64,000 nt of DNA from a bacterium (GCA_024275165.1 JAJRZQ010000006.1:92288-156287); one strand, 5' to 3'; shown: positions 27,606-37,940, counted from the stretch's first letter. Translations and numbers: made by a program. The notes: generated by a model not told the origin, from the sequence alone.

Positions 27606-28265
27606 CTACTCCTCTTGGTGGCGTACAATAACGCCCTCCACCAAGTAAATCACATCTTCGGCGATATTGCAGGCTAAATCCCCAACCCGCTCCAAATAGC
27701 GAGAAAGCGAAGGGAGCTGGATGATCACATCAATCCGGTCTAAGCTTCGTTTCATCTCCTCTTTAACCACCTCATAAACAGCGGCGTGGCGATCATCCAC
27801 CTCATCGTCTTGAGCGATCACCTCACGGGCCTTATTCGGGTCCATTTCAATCAAGGAATCCAGCGCTTTAGAAAGCATTCCTTGGGCAATATCCGCCAGC
27901 CCAATCAAATCAAAGGGAAACTTACCCGCCTCGAGGCGATGCAGGTCAATAATCCGCTCTGCCATGTTGACGCTAAAATCGTTGATCCGTTCCAACTCAT
28001 TGTTGATCTTTAAGATGGCCACCACAATGCGCAAATCAATCGCTACGGGCTGGTGCAAGGCGAGGGTTTTTAAGCATTCTTCTTCAATATCGATCTCCAT
28101 CTGATTGATGATCTCTTCTTCTTGCTCAATCAAGCGCTTGGCTTCGGATACATCCAAACGATCTACGGCAACCACGGCGTCATGGACATTTTGCTCCACC
28201 TTGGCACCCATCTCCAGAATCATTTTCTTTAATGATTCAATCTCTTTGTGTATATGTATACTCAT
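27606..28265 (-). CDS. phoU: Phosphate transport regulator PhoU
   Basis: 219-residue cytoplasmic helical protein of two PhoU repeats, each with the metal-binding acidic pattern (EEEIINQMEIDIEEECLKTL; DDEVDDRHAAVYEVVKEEM). It links Pst transport to the PhoR/PhoB signalling system, repressing the regulon when phosphate is plentiful. It is the last gene of the pst operon, 5 bases after pstB. phoB and phoR are not in the window. Confidence 0.96.
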   Translation of the reverse strand: MSIHIHKEIESLKKMILEMGAKVEQNVHDAVVAVDRLDVSEAKRLIEQEEEIINQMEIDIEEECLKTLALHQPVAIDLRIVVAILKINNELERINDFSVNMAERIIDLHRLEAGKFPFDLIGLADIAQGMLSKALDSLIEMDPNKAREVIAQDDEVDDRHAAVYEVVKEEMKRSLDRIDVIIQLPSLSRYLERVGDLACNIAEDVIYLVEGVIVRHQEE

Positions 28266-28270
28266 AACTC

Positions 28271-29050
28271 TTATCCAAATCGTCCTGTAATATAATCTTC
28301 GGTCTGCTTTAAACTCGGTTTGGTAAAAATTTGCCCTGTTTCGCCAAATTCAATGAGCTTGCCTTCAAAGAAAAACGCGGTATAATCACTCACCCGGCTG
28401 GCCTGCTGCATATTATGGGTTACTATGATAATAGTATAGTCACCTCGCAAATCTAAAATCAATTCTTCAATTCTCGCGGTTGATTTTGGATCCAAGGCAC
28501 TACAGGGCTCATCCATCAATAAAATCTCTGGGTTGACCGCAATGGCGCGCGCAATGCAAAGCCGTTGCATCTGCCCCCCTGAAAGCCCCATGGCCGAGGT
28601 GTGCAATCGGTCCTTCACCTCATCCCATAAAGCGGCTTTTTTTAAACTCGTTTCCACCACTTCGTTCAGCACCGACTTTTTGCCCTGCCCAGCGATCCGC
28701 AAGCCATAGACTACATTTTCATAGATTGATTTGGGAAAGGGGTTCGATTTTTGAAAAATCATCCCGATTCGCCTTCTCAATTGAATGGGATCTTGGTCTT
28801 TGTGGTTGATATCAATATAATCATCCAAGATCAAACTCCCCGTGATGCTCACATCACCGACTAAGTCATTCATCCGGTTAAAGCAACGCAAAAAAGTGGA
28901 CTTGCCGCAGCCCGAAGGCCCGATAAAGGCGGTGACCTGATGTTTGGGCACCTCCATATTAATATCAAACAGGGCCTGGGATTGGCCATAGAAAAAGTCC
29001 AATTCCTTTACGGAAATAACACTTTCAAAATCCGTTGGGTTCATGCTCAT
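28271..29050 (-). CDS. pstB: Phosphate ABC transporter ATP-binding protein PstB
   Basis: 259-residue ATPase energising phosphate import on the cytoplasmic face. Walker [10 protein letters not shown], signature LSGGQMQRL, Walker [13 protein letters not shown] and the switch histidine in VTHNMQQA are all present. PMCF-like PstB features such as [15 protein letters not shown] are clear. It starts 1 base from the pstA stop. Confidence 0.97.
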   Translation of the reverse strand: MSMNPTDFESVISVKELDFFYGQSQALFDINMEVPKHQVTAFIGPSGCGKSTFLRCFNRMNDLVGDVSITGSLILDDYIDINHKDQDPIQLRRRIGMIFQKSNPFPKSIYENVVYGLRIAGQGKKSVLNEVVETSLKKAALWDEVKDRLHTSAMGLSGGQMQRLCIARAIAVNPEILLMDEPCSALDPKSTARIEELILDLRGDYTIIIVTHNMQQASRVSDYTAFFFEGKLIEFGETGQIFTKPSLKQTEDYITGRFG

Positions 29051-29051
29051 C

Positions 29052-30659
29052 CTAAAAAGCTTTCGCTTGGTATCTCTTGCGTATCTTATTGCGCAAAATA
29101 ATGCTGGTACTAGAAAGAAGGATCACAATGCTCAAGAGCAATAAGGTCGTCACAAAAACCATGGGTTTTGCCGCCTCCACATTGGGCGACTGAAAACCGA
29201 CATCATAGATGTGAAAACCCAAGTGCATAAATTTGCGTTCCAAATGAATAAAGGGAAAAGTCCCGTCAATCGGTAAAGCAGGGGCGAGTTTCACCACCCC
29301 GGTGATCATCAAGGGGGCCACCTCCCCCGCGGCGCGGCTCATGGCTAAAATAAACCCGGTGATAATCCTCGGGCTCGCCATGGGCAGGGTCACCTTCATC
29401 AAGGTCTGAAACTTCGTGGCCCCCAAGGCGAGGCTGCCGTGGCGCACATCGGAGGGCACCCCGCCTAAGGCCTCTTCGGTGGCGACAATCACCACCGGTA
29501 CGGTCAATAAAGCCAAGGTCAGGCTTGCCCATAAAATTCCCCCCGTACCAAATGTGGGGGTGGGCAATTGTTCGGGATAAAAAATCTGATCTATCCCTGA
29601 ACCAATCGTATAGATAAAAAAGCTTAACCCGAAAATCCCCCAGACAATACTGGGAATCCCCGCCAAATTATTGACCGCAATGCGAATGGTCTGCAACAAA
29701 AACCCGGGGCTAGCGTATTCCTTCATGTACACGGCCGCCACCACCCCCATGGGGAAGGAGAAAAGGCTCATGGTCAAAACCAGCATCACCGTACCGATAA
29801 TCGCGGGGAAAAGCCCTCCTTCCGTATTGGATTCCCTCGGCTCGTCGAAAAAGAGTTCCCACAAATGGGCAAGGTAATGGGAAAGCTTGGCAAAAAGCCC
29901 CATTTGGTTGGGTTGGTATTGGCGAACAACATGGGATAAGGGTAGGGTTTTTGTGGTGCCCTCGGCGTCTCGCAGTAATACTTGGTATTGCGACAAAACC
30001 GTATGCTGCTTCCCTTGAGCCTCTAAAAGCAAATCAAAATGTTCCCTTAAAACTCGTTGTTCCGCCTCGATTGCGGCATGATTTTCCCCCTCGTATTGGG
30101 CTTTGAGAATTTTTCGCCTCAAGGACTCCATCTCGACTGCGACGCTCTTAATCTCCTCATTCAATCGAGCTAAAACCTGCACCTCTTCGGTAAATGAAGG
30201 CTCAATCCGCTCTAAGACATTGGGCCCTTGAACCGGCTCTGCGCCGGTAAGCGGACTTTGATAGCCTTGGATAAAGCCGTAAAAGTTCCCGTATTCCGTC
30301 CGTTCAATCGCTACCGCTTCTTTCGGATAGGTGATCCGCGAGATCGTTTTAGACTGAATCCATTTAAAGTCGAGACTATATAACTCTCGATTGCCTACCT
30401 TAAGCTGAATCCGTTCCTCACCCGTATGGGGGTGCAGGGTGGTTTGCTTGATCTCGCCGAGATAATACTCCCCTGAGTTGGTTTCAACCAAGGCTAAGGA
30501 ATGGGGCCAGAAGGCGACAAAGCCGTTTTTCACAATCACAAACAAGAGCGTACCGATGATCAACAAAATCATACCGACTCCGATTGAGCTAAGCCAGATA
30601 AAGGCCTCGCCCTCGCGCCAAAACCTACCTTTGACGATCCCGGGGTTAGAATTGAGCAT
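29052..30659 (-). CDS. pstA: Phosphate ABC transporter permease PstA with large N-terminal periplasmic insertion
   Basis: 535 residues against about 290 for E. coli PstA. After a first membrane helix (residues about 24-47) comes a 220-residue periplasmic insertion. It includes a charged coiled coil ([20 protein letters not shown], then [18 protein letters not shown]). The normal five-helix permease core and EAA-type loop ([20 protein letters not shown]) follow. This extended form occurs in several marine proteobacteria. Its start overlaps pstC by 14 bases. Confidence 0.93.
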   Translation of the reverse strand: MLNSNPGIVKGRFWREGEAFIWLSSIGVGMILLIIGTLLFVIVKNGFVAFWPHSLALVETNSGEYYLGEIKQTTLHPHTGEERIQLKVGNRELYSLDFKWIQSKTISRITYPKEAVAIERTEYGNFYGFIQGYQSPLTGAEPVQGPNVLERIEPSFTEEVQVLARLNEEIKSVAVEMESLRRKILKAQYEGENHAAIEAEQRVLREHFDLLLEAQGKQHTVLSQYQVLLRDAEGTTKTLPLSHVVRQYQPNQMGLFAKLSHYLAHLWELFFDEPRESNTEGGLFPAIIGTVMLVLTMSLFSFPMGVVAAVYMKEYASPGFLLQTIRIAVNNLAGIPSIVWGIFGLSFFIYTIGSGIDQIFYPEQLPTPTFGTGGILWASLTLALLTVPVVIVATEEALGGVPSDVRHGSLALGATKFQTLMKVTLPMASPRIITGFILAMSRAAGEVAPLMITGVVKLAPALPIDGTFPFIHLERKFMHLGFHIYDVGFQSPNVEAAKPMVFVTTLLLLSIVILLSSTSIILRNKIRKRYQAKAF

Positions 30660-32889
30660 AACGCTTCCTTAAGGCACTCCGCACTATCTCAGCGAGGCTA
30701 TTGATAACAAAGGTAAAAGCGAACAAAATCACGGCCGATAAAAACAGTACTCGGTAGAGGGTTCCGTCCACCGGGGCCTCGGGAATCTCTACCGCTATAT
30801 TGGCCGACAAGGTACGCATCCCATTAAAGGGACTGAGGTCAATAATCGGGGTATTCCCCGTGGCCATTAAAACAATCATGGTCTCCCCAATCGCTCGCCC
30901 CATGCCTAAAATCACACCCGCAAAAATCCCCGGGCTGGCGCTGGGCAAAAGCACTTTCCACAGGGTTTGCCACCGACTGGCCCCCAGGGCTTGACTGGCG
31001 GCCTTTAAGCTAGGGGGGACACCGGACAAGGCATCATCGGTCATGGTAAAGATAAAAGGAATCACGATAAACCCCAGAGCGAACGCAATAATAATGCTGT
31101 TGCGTTGGTCGTAGTCGCTTGCTAGGTTTTCCAAAATCCAACGATGAAAATCCCCGCCAAAAAAGACCCCTTCCACCCCCGGGGCAATCAACATCGCCAC
31201 AAACAAGATCAACACCGCCAAAGGAATCATCAACAACAACTCCCTGGATTGCTCAAACTTTTGAAAGCGTTTTTGGCAACGGAGCCTGGCCCAAATGAAT
31301 AAAAAAAGCCCAAAACCCATATGCAGCAAAACCAGGTACAAAAAGAAGGTCAAAAGCCCTTGGTGAATCAAGGGGGCAAGCCATAAGGCCGCGATAAAAC
31401 CGATAATAACGCTGGGCACGGCCGCGGTAATCTCTACGGTGGGCTTGACCCAAGCGCGAAAACGAGGGCTGGCAAACTCGTTGGTATAGACCGCGCCTAA
31501 AATACCTAGGGGCAAGGCAAAAAGCATGGCATACAAACTGCCTTTCAGGCTGCCGAAGATCAAAGGGGTTAGACTGAATTTTGCCTCGAAATCATCCGCG
31601 CCAGCAGAGGATTGCCAAACCAAGGCGGGCTCGTCATACCCCTCATACCAAAGCTTTTGAAACAAAGACTTAAAATTGATTTCTGGGTGCGGCGTGGAAA
31701 CCGACCACAAATGCAGGCGCTTGGCCTGATCTAAAGCAAATAAACCGTTCCCCCTCGGCCCTAGGTCAAATAGTTTCAAACCGGCTAAAGCGACAAATTC
31801 CAAAAGGTGCTTTTCACTGGTTACATGATCGAGATGAACTCGACCGGTTTGATCGCGACTCAAAATCGCTTTGTGGCGCAGGCTTGTTTGAATCTCTACA
31901 ATCGAGCTGCTGTGGCGTTGAAAGCGATGTACCAAGGTCAAATGTCGATTCCCGTACGGCCCGGTGACCCCGGCAAGGCTAAAAAGTTGGCCCTGAGCGT
32001 CCCCAATGGCCAAGGACTGATCCCCAAAAACCAAAGCCATCGCCGTTAAGGGATGCGGTTCCCCAAAAGGCAACACCTCGTCAACCAGCTCGGCGCTCTC
32101 TTCCCCTAAATTCCACGCGAGAACCCGCCCCTCCGCGGTATAAGCATATAACTTTTCCCCATTGCCGCTGAGGGTAAAGTTTTGAATCGGGTAGGGAGAA
32201 TCTAAGATAAAACCTTGAACCTCAGGCGCGGCTTCATCGCTATTCTCTGCCAAAAACATGGCCATGAGGTCGTCACTTTGGGCCGCCGCCCCCTTTCTTA
32301 AAATCTGCAGCCGACCCGAGGGCAACAGAGCCGCCACCACGGCGGAGTCTTCCCCCTGGCGACCGATCACCTGGAGCGGCTGTTCTGCGAACTCGCTGGG
32401 CTCAACCTGCAAAAGGTTTTCCACCTGAGGGCGCACCACCCTTTTCGGGATTTCATCCCCTTCATAAACAGGGACTAAGGCGAGCCGATCCAAGCGAAAA
32501 TCACCGGAACTCAATAAAGAAGAAAAAAGCGTGCCTTGCCGTTCCACAAAAAGAATTTTGCGGCCCCCGACCCAGTCGGGCAAGGGATGACTTTGACTGA
32601 CCTGTTCTTGAACCAGATCGATTACAAAATAATGACCTTGATCAGAAAGCCAAAGACCCTTTTCCAGATATTCATCCAGTAAAAGGGCCATGGGTTTGCC
32701 TGCCGCCTCGGGCAAGGCGAAGCGGGTAAGCTTCGTTTGCCCGGAGCCAAAAAAGAGAGGCAGAGTCACCTCGATCAAGAGCGCGAGGATTCCAATCACA
32801 CAGATTAGAATGAATACCCCGCCAATACTTATCAGCCGTTTCGCTAAATAGTCAGCCCTCTTGTTACGCTCTAAGATCTTGCGTTCCAT
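30646..32889 (-). CDS. pstC: Phosphate ABC transporter permease PstC with large periplasmic domain
   Basis: 747 residues, more than twice the E. coli length. An N-terminal helix (about residues 20-45) is followed by some 370 residues of periplasmic sequence with repeated strand patterns suggestive of a beta-propeller (YAYTAEGRVLAWNLGEES; IGDAQGQLFSLAGV). The permease core follows with the coupling loop KAASQALGASRWQTLWKVLL. The same extension pattern in PstA suggests that the two extra domains meet in the periplasm. Confidence 0.92.
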   Translation of the reverse strand: MERKILERNKRADYLAKRLISIGGVFILICVIGILALLIEVTLPLFFGSGQTKLTRFALPEAAGKPMALLLDEYLEKGLWLSDQGHYFVIDLVQEQVSQSHPLPDWVGGRKILFVERQGTLFSSLLSSGDFRLDRLALVPVYEGDEIPKRVVRPQVENLLQVEPSEFAEQPLQVIGRQGEDSAVVAALLPSGRLQILRKGAAAQSDDLMAMFLAENSDEAAPEVQGFILDSPYPIQNFTLSGNGEKLYAYTAEGRVLAWNLGEESAELVDEVLPFGEPHPLTAMALVFGDQSLAIGDAQGQLFSLAGVTGPYGNRHLTLVHRFQRHSSSIVEIQTSLRHKAILSRDQTGRVHLDHVTSEKHLLEFVALAGLKLFDLGPRGNGLFALDQAKRLHLWSVSTPHPEINFKSLFQKLWYEGYDEPALVWQSSAGADDFEAKFSLTPLIFGSLKGSLYAMLFALPLGILGAVYTNEFASPRFRAWVKPTVEITAAVPSVIIGFIAALWLAPLIHQGLLTFFLYLVLLHMGFGLFLFIWARLRCQKRFQKFEQSRELLLMIPLAVLILFVAMLIAPGVEGVFFGGDFHRWILENLASDYDQRNSIIIAFALGFIVIPFIFTMTDDALSGVPPSLKAASQALGASRWQTLWKVLLPSASPGIFAGVILGMGRAIGETMIVLMATGNTPIIDLSPFNGMRTLSANIAVEIPEAPVDGTLYRVLFLSAVILFAFTFVINSLAEIVRSALRKRYAQF

Positions 32890-32895
32890 CCACCC

Positions 32896-33864
32896 TTATT
32901 TGATGTTCTTTAATTGCGCCTTCACTAATTTTGCAGTTAAAGGAAGGTAACCGTCTTTGACTACAATCTTTTGCCCTTCTTTGCTCAAGACAAAGCGTAA
33001 GAACTCGCGGGTCAATTTATCCATGCGTTGACCGGGCTTTAAGGGAACATAAATGTACAGCATGCGACCTAAAGGGTACTTCCCTTTCAGCACATTTTTA
33101 TAATTAGGTTCATAGTATTCTTTTCCGTCTTTGGAAAGAGCAATAGCTTTCACTCCGCTAGTTTTGTACCCAATCCCCGAATAGCCAATTCCAGCTAAAT
33201 CTTCGGTTACGCCCAAGACCACGGAGGCACTGCCGGGTTGCTCCTTAACACTGTTTTTAAAGTCGCCTTTGCACAGGGCATGCTTTTTAAAATAACCGTA
33301 GGTGCCACTCGCCGAGTTCCTGCCGTATAAGCTTACCGGCCTGTTGGCAAACTTGCCTTTTAGGCCCACTTGACCCCATTGGGTGATCTCTCTTTTGCCG
33401 CATTTGCGAGTTGAAGAAAAAATCGCATCCACCTCTTTAATGGTCAGGCGTTGAATCGGGTTATCCTTGTTCACAAACACGCCTAGGCTGTCTAGAGCCA
33501 CCCCAATCCGGGTGGGCTTGTAGTGATGCGCCTTTTCAAAAGCTTCGATCTCTTTCTTTTTCATGGCGCGGCTCATGGGGCCTAATTGAGAGGTGCCTTC
33601 GGTCAAGGCAGGGGGGGCGGTACTGCTGCCTTTGCCTTCAATCTGAATATTTACGTTGGGGTAAGTTTTGCGGAAGTCTTCTGCCCAATAGGTCATTAAG
33701 TTGTTCAAGGTATCCGAACCCACCGAGTTGAGATTTCCCCCAACCCCGCTGGTCTTTTTATAAGACACGATACGCTTATCTACCTTGATACCCGCCATTG
33801 CGCTTTGGCTGACCAGTGCCAGACAAAGACCTAAGAAAAAAGTCTTGAGATGAGAAGGAGCCAT
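32896..33864 (-). CDS. pstS: Phosphate-binding protein PstS
   Basis: Periplasmic phosphate-binding protein of about 322 residues. The ATG at 33864 is preferred over the in-frame ATG at 33891. On the minus strand AGAGGT lies 5 bases before it, and it opens directly into a signal peptide (MAPSHLKTFFLGLCLALVSQ, cleaved near SAMA/GIKV). Phosphate-binding motifs SVGSDTLNNLMTYW, GSSTAPPALTEGTSQLGPMS and RNSASGTYGYFKKHAL are intact. It heads pstSCAB-phoU, 6 bases before pstC, with a candidate Pho box upstream. Confidence 0.95.
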   Translation of the reverse strand: MAPSHLKTFFLGLCLALVSQSAMAGIKVDKRIVSYKKTSGVGGNLNSVGSDTLNNLMTYWAEDFRKTYPNVNIQIEGKGSSTAPPALTEGTSQLGPMSRAMKKKEIEAFEKAHHYKPTRIGVALDSLGVFVNKDNPIQRLTIKEVDAIFSSTRKCGKREITQWGQVGLKGKFANRPVSLYGRNSASGTYGYFKKHALCKGDFKNSVKEQPGSASVVLGVTEDLAGIGYSGIGYKTSGVKAIALSKDGKEYYEPNYKNVLKGKYPLGRMLYIYVPLKPGQRMDKLTREFLRFVLSKEGQKIVVKDGYLPLTAKLVKAQLKNIK

Positions 33865-33956
33865 TGATACCTCTTTATAAGGAAAAATCATGCGGTTAAG
33901 TTACTCGGGCCGTCAACTCGGCAAAGAGTAGAAGTTGGATTCAATCTATGACCCAA

Positions 33957-33974
33957 TTGTTAGCCGAATGTTAG
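33957..33974 (-). promoter_or_regulatory. Candidate Pho box upstream of pstS
   Basis: On the minus strand CTAACAT, a 4-base spacer TCGG and CTAACAA form two 7-bp direct repeats in the exact 7-4-7 layout of PhoB boxes. TAGATT, a possible -10, follows 8 bases later. It lies about 93 bases before the pstS ATG. The repeats match CTGTCAT-type sites at only part of their positions, so this rests mainly on architecture and location. Confidence 0.45.
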
Positions 33975-34040
33975 GGGTAAAAATAATTCTGCTGTTGGAC
34001 TTTTTTATACTGTAACGGTAGACTTATAGAGGAGAACAAA

Positions 34041-34610
34041 ATGAATAAAGATCGTTTAATCATCGGCATTACCGGCGCGAGTTCGGTGATCTACGGGGCG
34101 CGCCTCTTAGAACACCTCAAAGCCTTGGACCTCGTAGAGACGCATTTGGTTTTATCTGGTGGCGCCAGCGAAACCCTACGCTTGGAAACCAATAAAGAAC
34201 CGCAAGAAGTGCGCGCCTTGGCGGATCAGGTTTGGGAAGAGATGGATTTCACCGCCCCGATTTCTTCTGGGTCTTATCAAACCCTAGGAATGATCATCCT
34301 CCCCTGCTCCATGAAAACCCTAGCTGCCGTTTCCCATGGCTACGACGATAATTTACTTTCCCGCGCCGCGGGGGTGCAGCTCAAAGAACGGCGCAAGCTC
34401 GTCCTTTGCCCTAGAGAGACCCCCATGCACAGCGTCCATTTGCAAAACATGCTCACCTTGAGCCAAATGGGCACGATCATCCTACCTTGCGTCCCCGCTT
34501 TTTATCATCAGCCCTTGAGCATCGAAGACTTAATGGATCATTCGATTGGTAAAATCTTAGACCAATTTAAGCTTGAGCATCAACTCTATCGCCGCTGGAG
34601 AGAAAAGTGA
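34041..34610 (+). CDS. ubiX: Flavin prenyltransferase UbiX
   Basis: Makes prenylated FMN, the cofactor of UbiD-type decarboxylases, from FMN and dimethylallyl phosphate. 189 residues, cytoplasmic flavodoxin-like dodecamer. Motifs ITGASSVIYGARLL (FMN loop), ILPCSMKTLAAVSHGYDDNL and LVLCPRETPMHSVHLQNML are diagnostic. The start is supported by GAGGAG 6-8 bases upstream. No ubiD partner is adjacent. Its stop overlaps the GTG start of the ATPase gene by 4 bases. Confidence 0.95.
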   Translation: MNKDRLIIGITGASSVIYGARLLEHLKALDLVETHLVLSGGASETLRLETNKEPQEVRALADQVWEEMDFTAPISSGSYQTLGMIILPCSMKTLAAVSHGYDDNLLSRAAGVQLKERRKLVLCPRETPMHSVHLQNMLTLSQMGTIILPCVPAFYHQPLSIEDLMDHSIGKILDQFKLEHQLYRRWREK

Positions 34611-35650
34611 GCGGAATTCGGATCGCAAATTTAGAAAAACGCTTTGGCCAAGTCCAAGCCCTCTACCCCTCGAACCTGGAAATCGCCGAAGGGGAACTCT
34701 GCGTTTTTGTCGGGCCTTCGGGCTGTGGCAAAACCACCTTTTTACGCATGATCGCCGGTTTGGAAGAGGCCACCGAAGGGGAAATCTTTATTGACAACCA
34801 AGAGGTGACCTGGATGGAACCCAAAAAACGGCAGGTTGCCATGGTTTTCCAAAACTATGCCCTCTACCCTCATCTAACGGTGCAAGGCAATTTAGAATAC
34901 CCCTTGAATATTCTCCGACTCAACAAAGAGGCAAAAGCGCGACGGGTTCGGCAAGTGGCGGGCCTATTGGAAATCGAGAAGCTGTTGCAGCGCAAGCCGG
35001 CTCAGCTTTCGGGGGGACAACGCCAGCGAGTCGCCATTGGCCGGGCTTTAGTGCGAGAGCCCAAGGTGTTTTTATTCGACGAACCCTTAAGCAACCTCGA
35101 CGCGCGGCTTAGAGAACAGATGCGCTTAGAGATTCGCCAATTGCACCTCCGGCTAAAACGCACCAGCGTTTATGTAACCCATGACCAGCACGAAGCCATG
35201 ACCTTGGGCGACAAGCTGGTGGTCATGAACCAAGGCCGCATCTTAGAAATCGGCCCCCCCCTAGAGCTTTACCGCAACCCCCAAACCCTGTTCACGGCGA
35301 AATTTTTAGGCCACCCCCCCATCAACCTGTTTCCGGGGGAAGCAAGAGAGGGAGTTTTTCAGGCCGGCCCGCTCCAATGCCAAGCGCCCATCCACTCCGG
35401 CCCCTTAACCCTCGCTATCCGCCCCGAAGACTTGACCCTAGGCCAAGGCCCGGGGTTGCAACTTCAAGGAAGGGCGCAACTGATTGAGCATCTAGGCAGA
35501 GAGGCTTATGTGACTTTAGCGACAGATTTAGGGACTCTGCGCCTAGTGACCGCCGAAGAACCGGCCCAAGTGGGCGAGAACCTCTCGGTTTGGGCCGCGG
35601 AAAACAAAATCTTATGGTTTAACGACCAAGAACAACGAATCATTTCATGA
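34607..35650 (+). CDS. Sugar/glycerol-3-phosphate ABC transporter ATP-binding protein (UgpC/MalK family)
   Basis: 347 residues, GTG start at 34607 overlapping the ubiX stop as GTGA. Walker A GPSGCGKTT, Q-loop VFQNYALYPHLTV, signature LSGGQRQRVAIG, Walker B FLFDEPLSNLDARLR and switch VTHDQHEA are complete. The C-terminal third is the TOBE regulatory domain. No permease or binding protein is nearby. The only carbohydrate permease in the window is the TGA-interrupted gene at 4516-5370. Shared ATPases of this family often serve several importers. Confidence 0.92.
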   Translation: MSGIRIANLEKRFGQVQALYPSNLEIAEGELCVFVGPSGCGKTTFLRMIAGLEEATEGEIFIDNQEVTWMEPKKRQVAMVFQNYALYPHLTVQGNLEYPLNILRLNKEAKARRVRQVAGLLEIEKLLQRKPAQLSGGQRQRVAIGRALVREPKVFLFDEPLSNLDARLREQMRLEIRQLHLRLKRTSVYVTHDQHEAMTLGDKLVVMNQGRILEIGPPLELYRNPQTLFTAKFLGHPPINLFPGEAREGVFQAGPLQCQAPIHSGPLTLAIRPEDLTLGQGPGLQLQGRAQLIEHLGREAYVTLATDLGTLRLVTAEEPAQVGENLSVWAAENKILWFNDQEQRIIS

Positions 35651-35784
35651 TACTGATTTTTTTATTGCTTGCCTTGGCCATAGGGAGTGAGGTCTTTTAC
35701 CTGCGCTGGAAAAACAACAACAGGCCGCCCCTGCCCCCGCGACAAGCAGTCACCCACGCCGAGGCGAGACGAAAAAACCATTAG
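35647..35784 (+). CDS. 45-residue single-pass membrane peptide
   Basis: Starts [20 protein letters not shown], a hydrophobic helix at about residues 2-19, then a basic, proline-rich tail ([20 protein letters not shown]). The ATG overlaps the stop of the UgpC-type gene as ATGA, the same coupling seen throughout this genome, and the stop overlaps the convergent YyaL-type stop by 4 bases. The coupling and the clean membrane helix make it likely to be real despite its size. Function unknown. Confidence 0.6.
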   Translation: MILIFLLLALAIGSEVFYLRWKNNNRPPLPPRQAVTHAEARRKNH

Positions 35785-37814
35785 GGATTCCAGGCCGCTT
35801 TCAAGGCCTCCAGACCCGTCAAGGGGGCCTGACAGGTGAAATCTTCACAAAGCCAAGCGGTGGGGCCTCCAAGGGCCTCTTTTTCCGCCGCTAAAGGAAT
35901 CGTTTGGGCAAAAGCGACCTCCTGCCCCAAGGGCACCCACAATAAGGCGAGGTCGGGGTGATAACCTTGGCGTACCAACCGGAGCATCTCCTTCTTTTCA
36001 TCCCCTAAAATCACCAATTGCCGCTGGGTTTGCCAGCGCTCAAAAGCGGCGAGCATTACCGTCAGGCCGGCCCCCTGCTGGGAAAGCTCCAGAGAGAATC
36101 GTTGAAATATCCGGTCCGCCCGCTCCGCGCAATCTGCAAACCCCCAGGCCGCCAACCGCGCCCACAACATGGCCGCCGCGCTGTTGCCCGCGGGCTCGAC
36201 CCCGTCATAAGCCTCTTGCGTCCTCACCAAAACGCCGGACTGATCCTTGGCCGTATCATAATAACCTAAGTCCGCGGCAAAAAGGCGGTGCGTCTCTTCC
36301 GCGAGCTTGACCGCTCGTTGCAACCAAGCTAAATCCCAATTCACAATAAACAGGTCCAAACAGGCGAGCCCCAATTGGGCATAATCGGCCAAAAAGGCGG
36401 GGGCGCCCCGCTCCCCTTCCATATAACGGCGGTAGAGGCGGCCCCCCGCATCCAGGCAATGGGCAACGACAAATTCCCCGGCCCGCCGCGCCCGCTGCGC
36501 ATAAGCTTCCGAATCAAAAGCCATTGCCGCTTGAGCAAAGGCGCTGATCGCCAGCCCGTTCCAGGCGGTTAAAATCTTTTCATCCCGCAAGGGGCGAGGC
36601 CGCTTTGCCCGCGCCGCCAACAGCAACGACTTGATCGAGGCGAACTCTTGAGCGAACTCCTCTTGAGTTAGCCCCAAGCCCCGCGCCATTGCCCTATCCC
36701 CCAAAGAGCGGGTCAAGATGGTGGCCCCCTCGTAGTTTCCTTCCTTAGAAACTTGCCAGACCCTGCAAGCCAATGCCGCTTGCCGCGGGGGAAGGATTTG
36801 CTCCAACTCCTCTAAGCGCCAAAGATAAAACAAGCCCTCTGCCCCTGCCGAATCAGCGTCTTCAGCGGAATAAAAGCCCCCCTCAGGGTGGGAAAGGTCA
36901 CGGGAAAGATATTCTAAGGTTGCTTGCGCGGCCTGACGAAATTCCTCCCACCCCGTTACCTGCCAAGTCTCAACGAGAGCGGAAACAAACAGGGCGTTGT
37001 CATAAAGCATCTTTTCAAAATGAGGCACCCGCCACTCCGGGTCAGTGGAATAACGATGAATCCCCCCACCGATTTGATCATAAATCCCCCCTTGCAGCAT
37101 TTTTTCTAAAGTGAGGCGCGCTCGTTCCAAGGCGGTCGCCTCCCCCTTGCGGCGAGCATAGCGCAACAGCAGCGGCAAGCTCATGGACAAGGGAAACTTA
37201 TTGGGCAGGTTGTGATTCAAACCGCCCCAGGTTAGGTCAAAGGATCGCAGCAACTGCTCACAGGCGGTATCCACCACCTCAAGGCTGAGGGGGAGAATCT
37301 TTTCCGGCCCCGACTGCCCTGCCCGAAGCCGCTCTACAAGCTCGTCGGCGCTCTCAAGCAATTCCTCGCGCTGCTCCTGCCAGGCCCGAGCAAGGGCTTG
37401 CAGGATATCGGAAAAGGCTCTTCTTCCATAGAGGTCTTTCGGGGGGAAATAGGTCCCCCCGTAAAAGGGTTTGCCCTCCGGGGTGGCAAAGAGATTCAAG
37501 GGCCAGCCCCCCTGGCGCCCCATGGCATGCAGGGCGGACATAAAAACCCGGTCGAGATCGGGCCGTTCCTCCCGATCAATTTTAAGGGCGATAAAGTCTT
37601 TATTGAGCAAATCGGCAATCGCCGGATCCTCAAAGGATTCCCGCTCCATCACATGACACCAGTGGCAGGTGGCGTAGCCAATGCTGACAAACAGGGGTTT
37701 TTGTTCCTCTCGCGCCCTCCGCAAGGCCTCCTCCCCCCAGGGATACCAATCCACGGGGTTGTTGGCGTGTTGCCTTAAATAGGGGCTTTTTTCTTGGCTC
37801 AGGCGATTGCTCAT
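35781..37814 (-). CDS. Thioredoxin-fold protein of the YyaL/DUF255 family
   Basis: 677 residues, cytoplasmic, full family length. The N-terminal thioredoxin-like domain opens [20 protein letters not shown] and contains the CHWC active-site pair in [16 protein letters not shown]. An alpha/alpha-barrel (six-hairpin glycosidase-like) domain follows, with [17 protein letters not shown] and [13 protein letters not shown]. The human homologue is SPATA20. The biochemical role is poorly known. It is convergent with the 45-residue gene and divergent from hisH. Confidence 0.92.
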   Translation of the reverse strand: MSNRLSQEKSPYLRQHANNPVDWYPWGEEALRRAREEQKPLFVSIGYATCHWCHVMERESFEDPAIADLLNKDFIALKIDREERPDLDRVFMSALHAMGRQGGWPLNLFATPEGKPFYGGTYFPPKDLYGRRAFSDILQALARAWQEQREELLESADELVERLRAGQSGPEKILPLSLEVVDTACEQLLRSFDLTWGGLNHNLPNKFPLSMSLPLLLRYARRKGEATALERARLTLEKMLQGGIYDQIGGGIHRYSTDPEWRVPHFEKMLYDNALFVSALVETWQVTGWEEFRQAAQATLEYLSRDLSHPEGGFYSAEDADSAGAEGLFYLWRLEELEQILPPRQAALACRVWQVSKEGNYEGATILTRSLGDRAMARGLGLTQEEFAQEFASIKSLLLAARAKRPRPLRDEKILTAWNGLAISAFAQAAMAFDSEAYAQRARRAGEFVVAHCLDAGGRLYRRYMEGERGAPAFLADYAQLGLACLDLFIVNWDLAWLQRAVKLAEETHRLFAADLGYYDTAKDQSGVLVRTQEAYDGVEPAGNSAAAMLWARLAAWGFADCAERADRIFQRFSLELSQQGAGLTVMLAAFERWQTQRQLVILGDEKKEMLRLVRQGYHPDLALLWVPLGQEVAFAQTIPLAAEKEALGGPTAWLCEDFTCQAPLTGLEALKAAWNP

Positions 37815-37889
37815 GAGGTCTTTTTTATGGTTTTAGCTATCTTAAATTAGCTTATCAAAGATTTCCAGCATAAAGAACAACTTTCTCCG

Positions 37890-37918
37890 TTGGCAATTTT
37901 CTTCGCGTTGTCTAAAGT
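37890..37918 (+). promoter_or_regulatory. Candidate sigma-70 promoter for hisH-hisF
   Basis: TTGGCA (37890-37895), a 17-base spacer and TAAAGT (37913-37918). Transcription would start near 37925, just before the GGAGGAG ribosome site (37932-37938). This excludes the earlier TTG at 37890 as a start codon, because it lies inside the -35. Confidence 0.45.
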
Positions 37919-37940
37919 AAAGAATCAATCTGGAGGAGCC

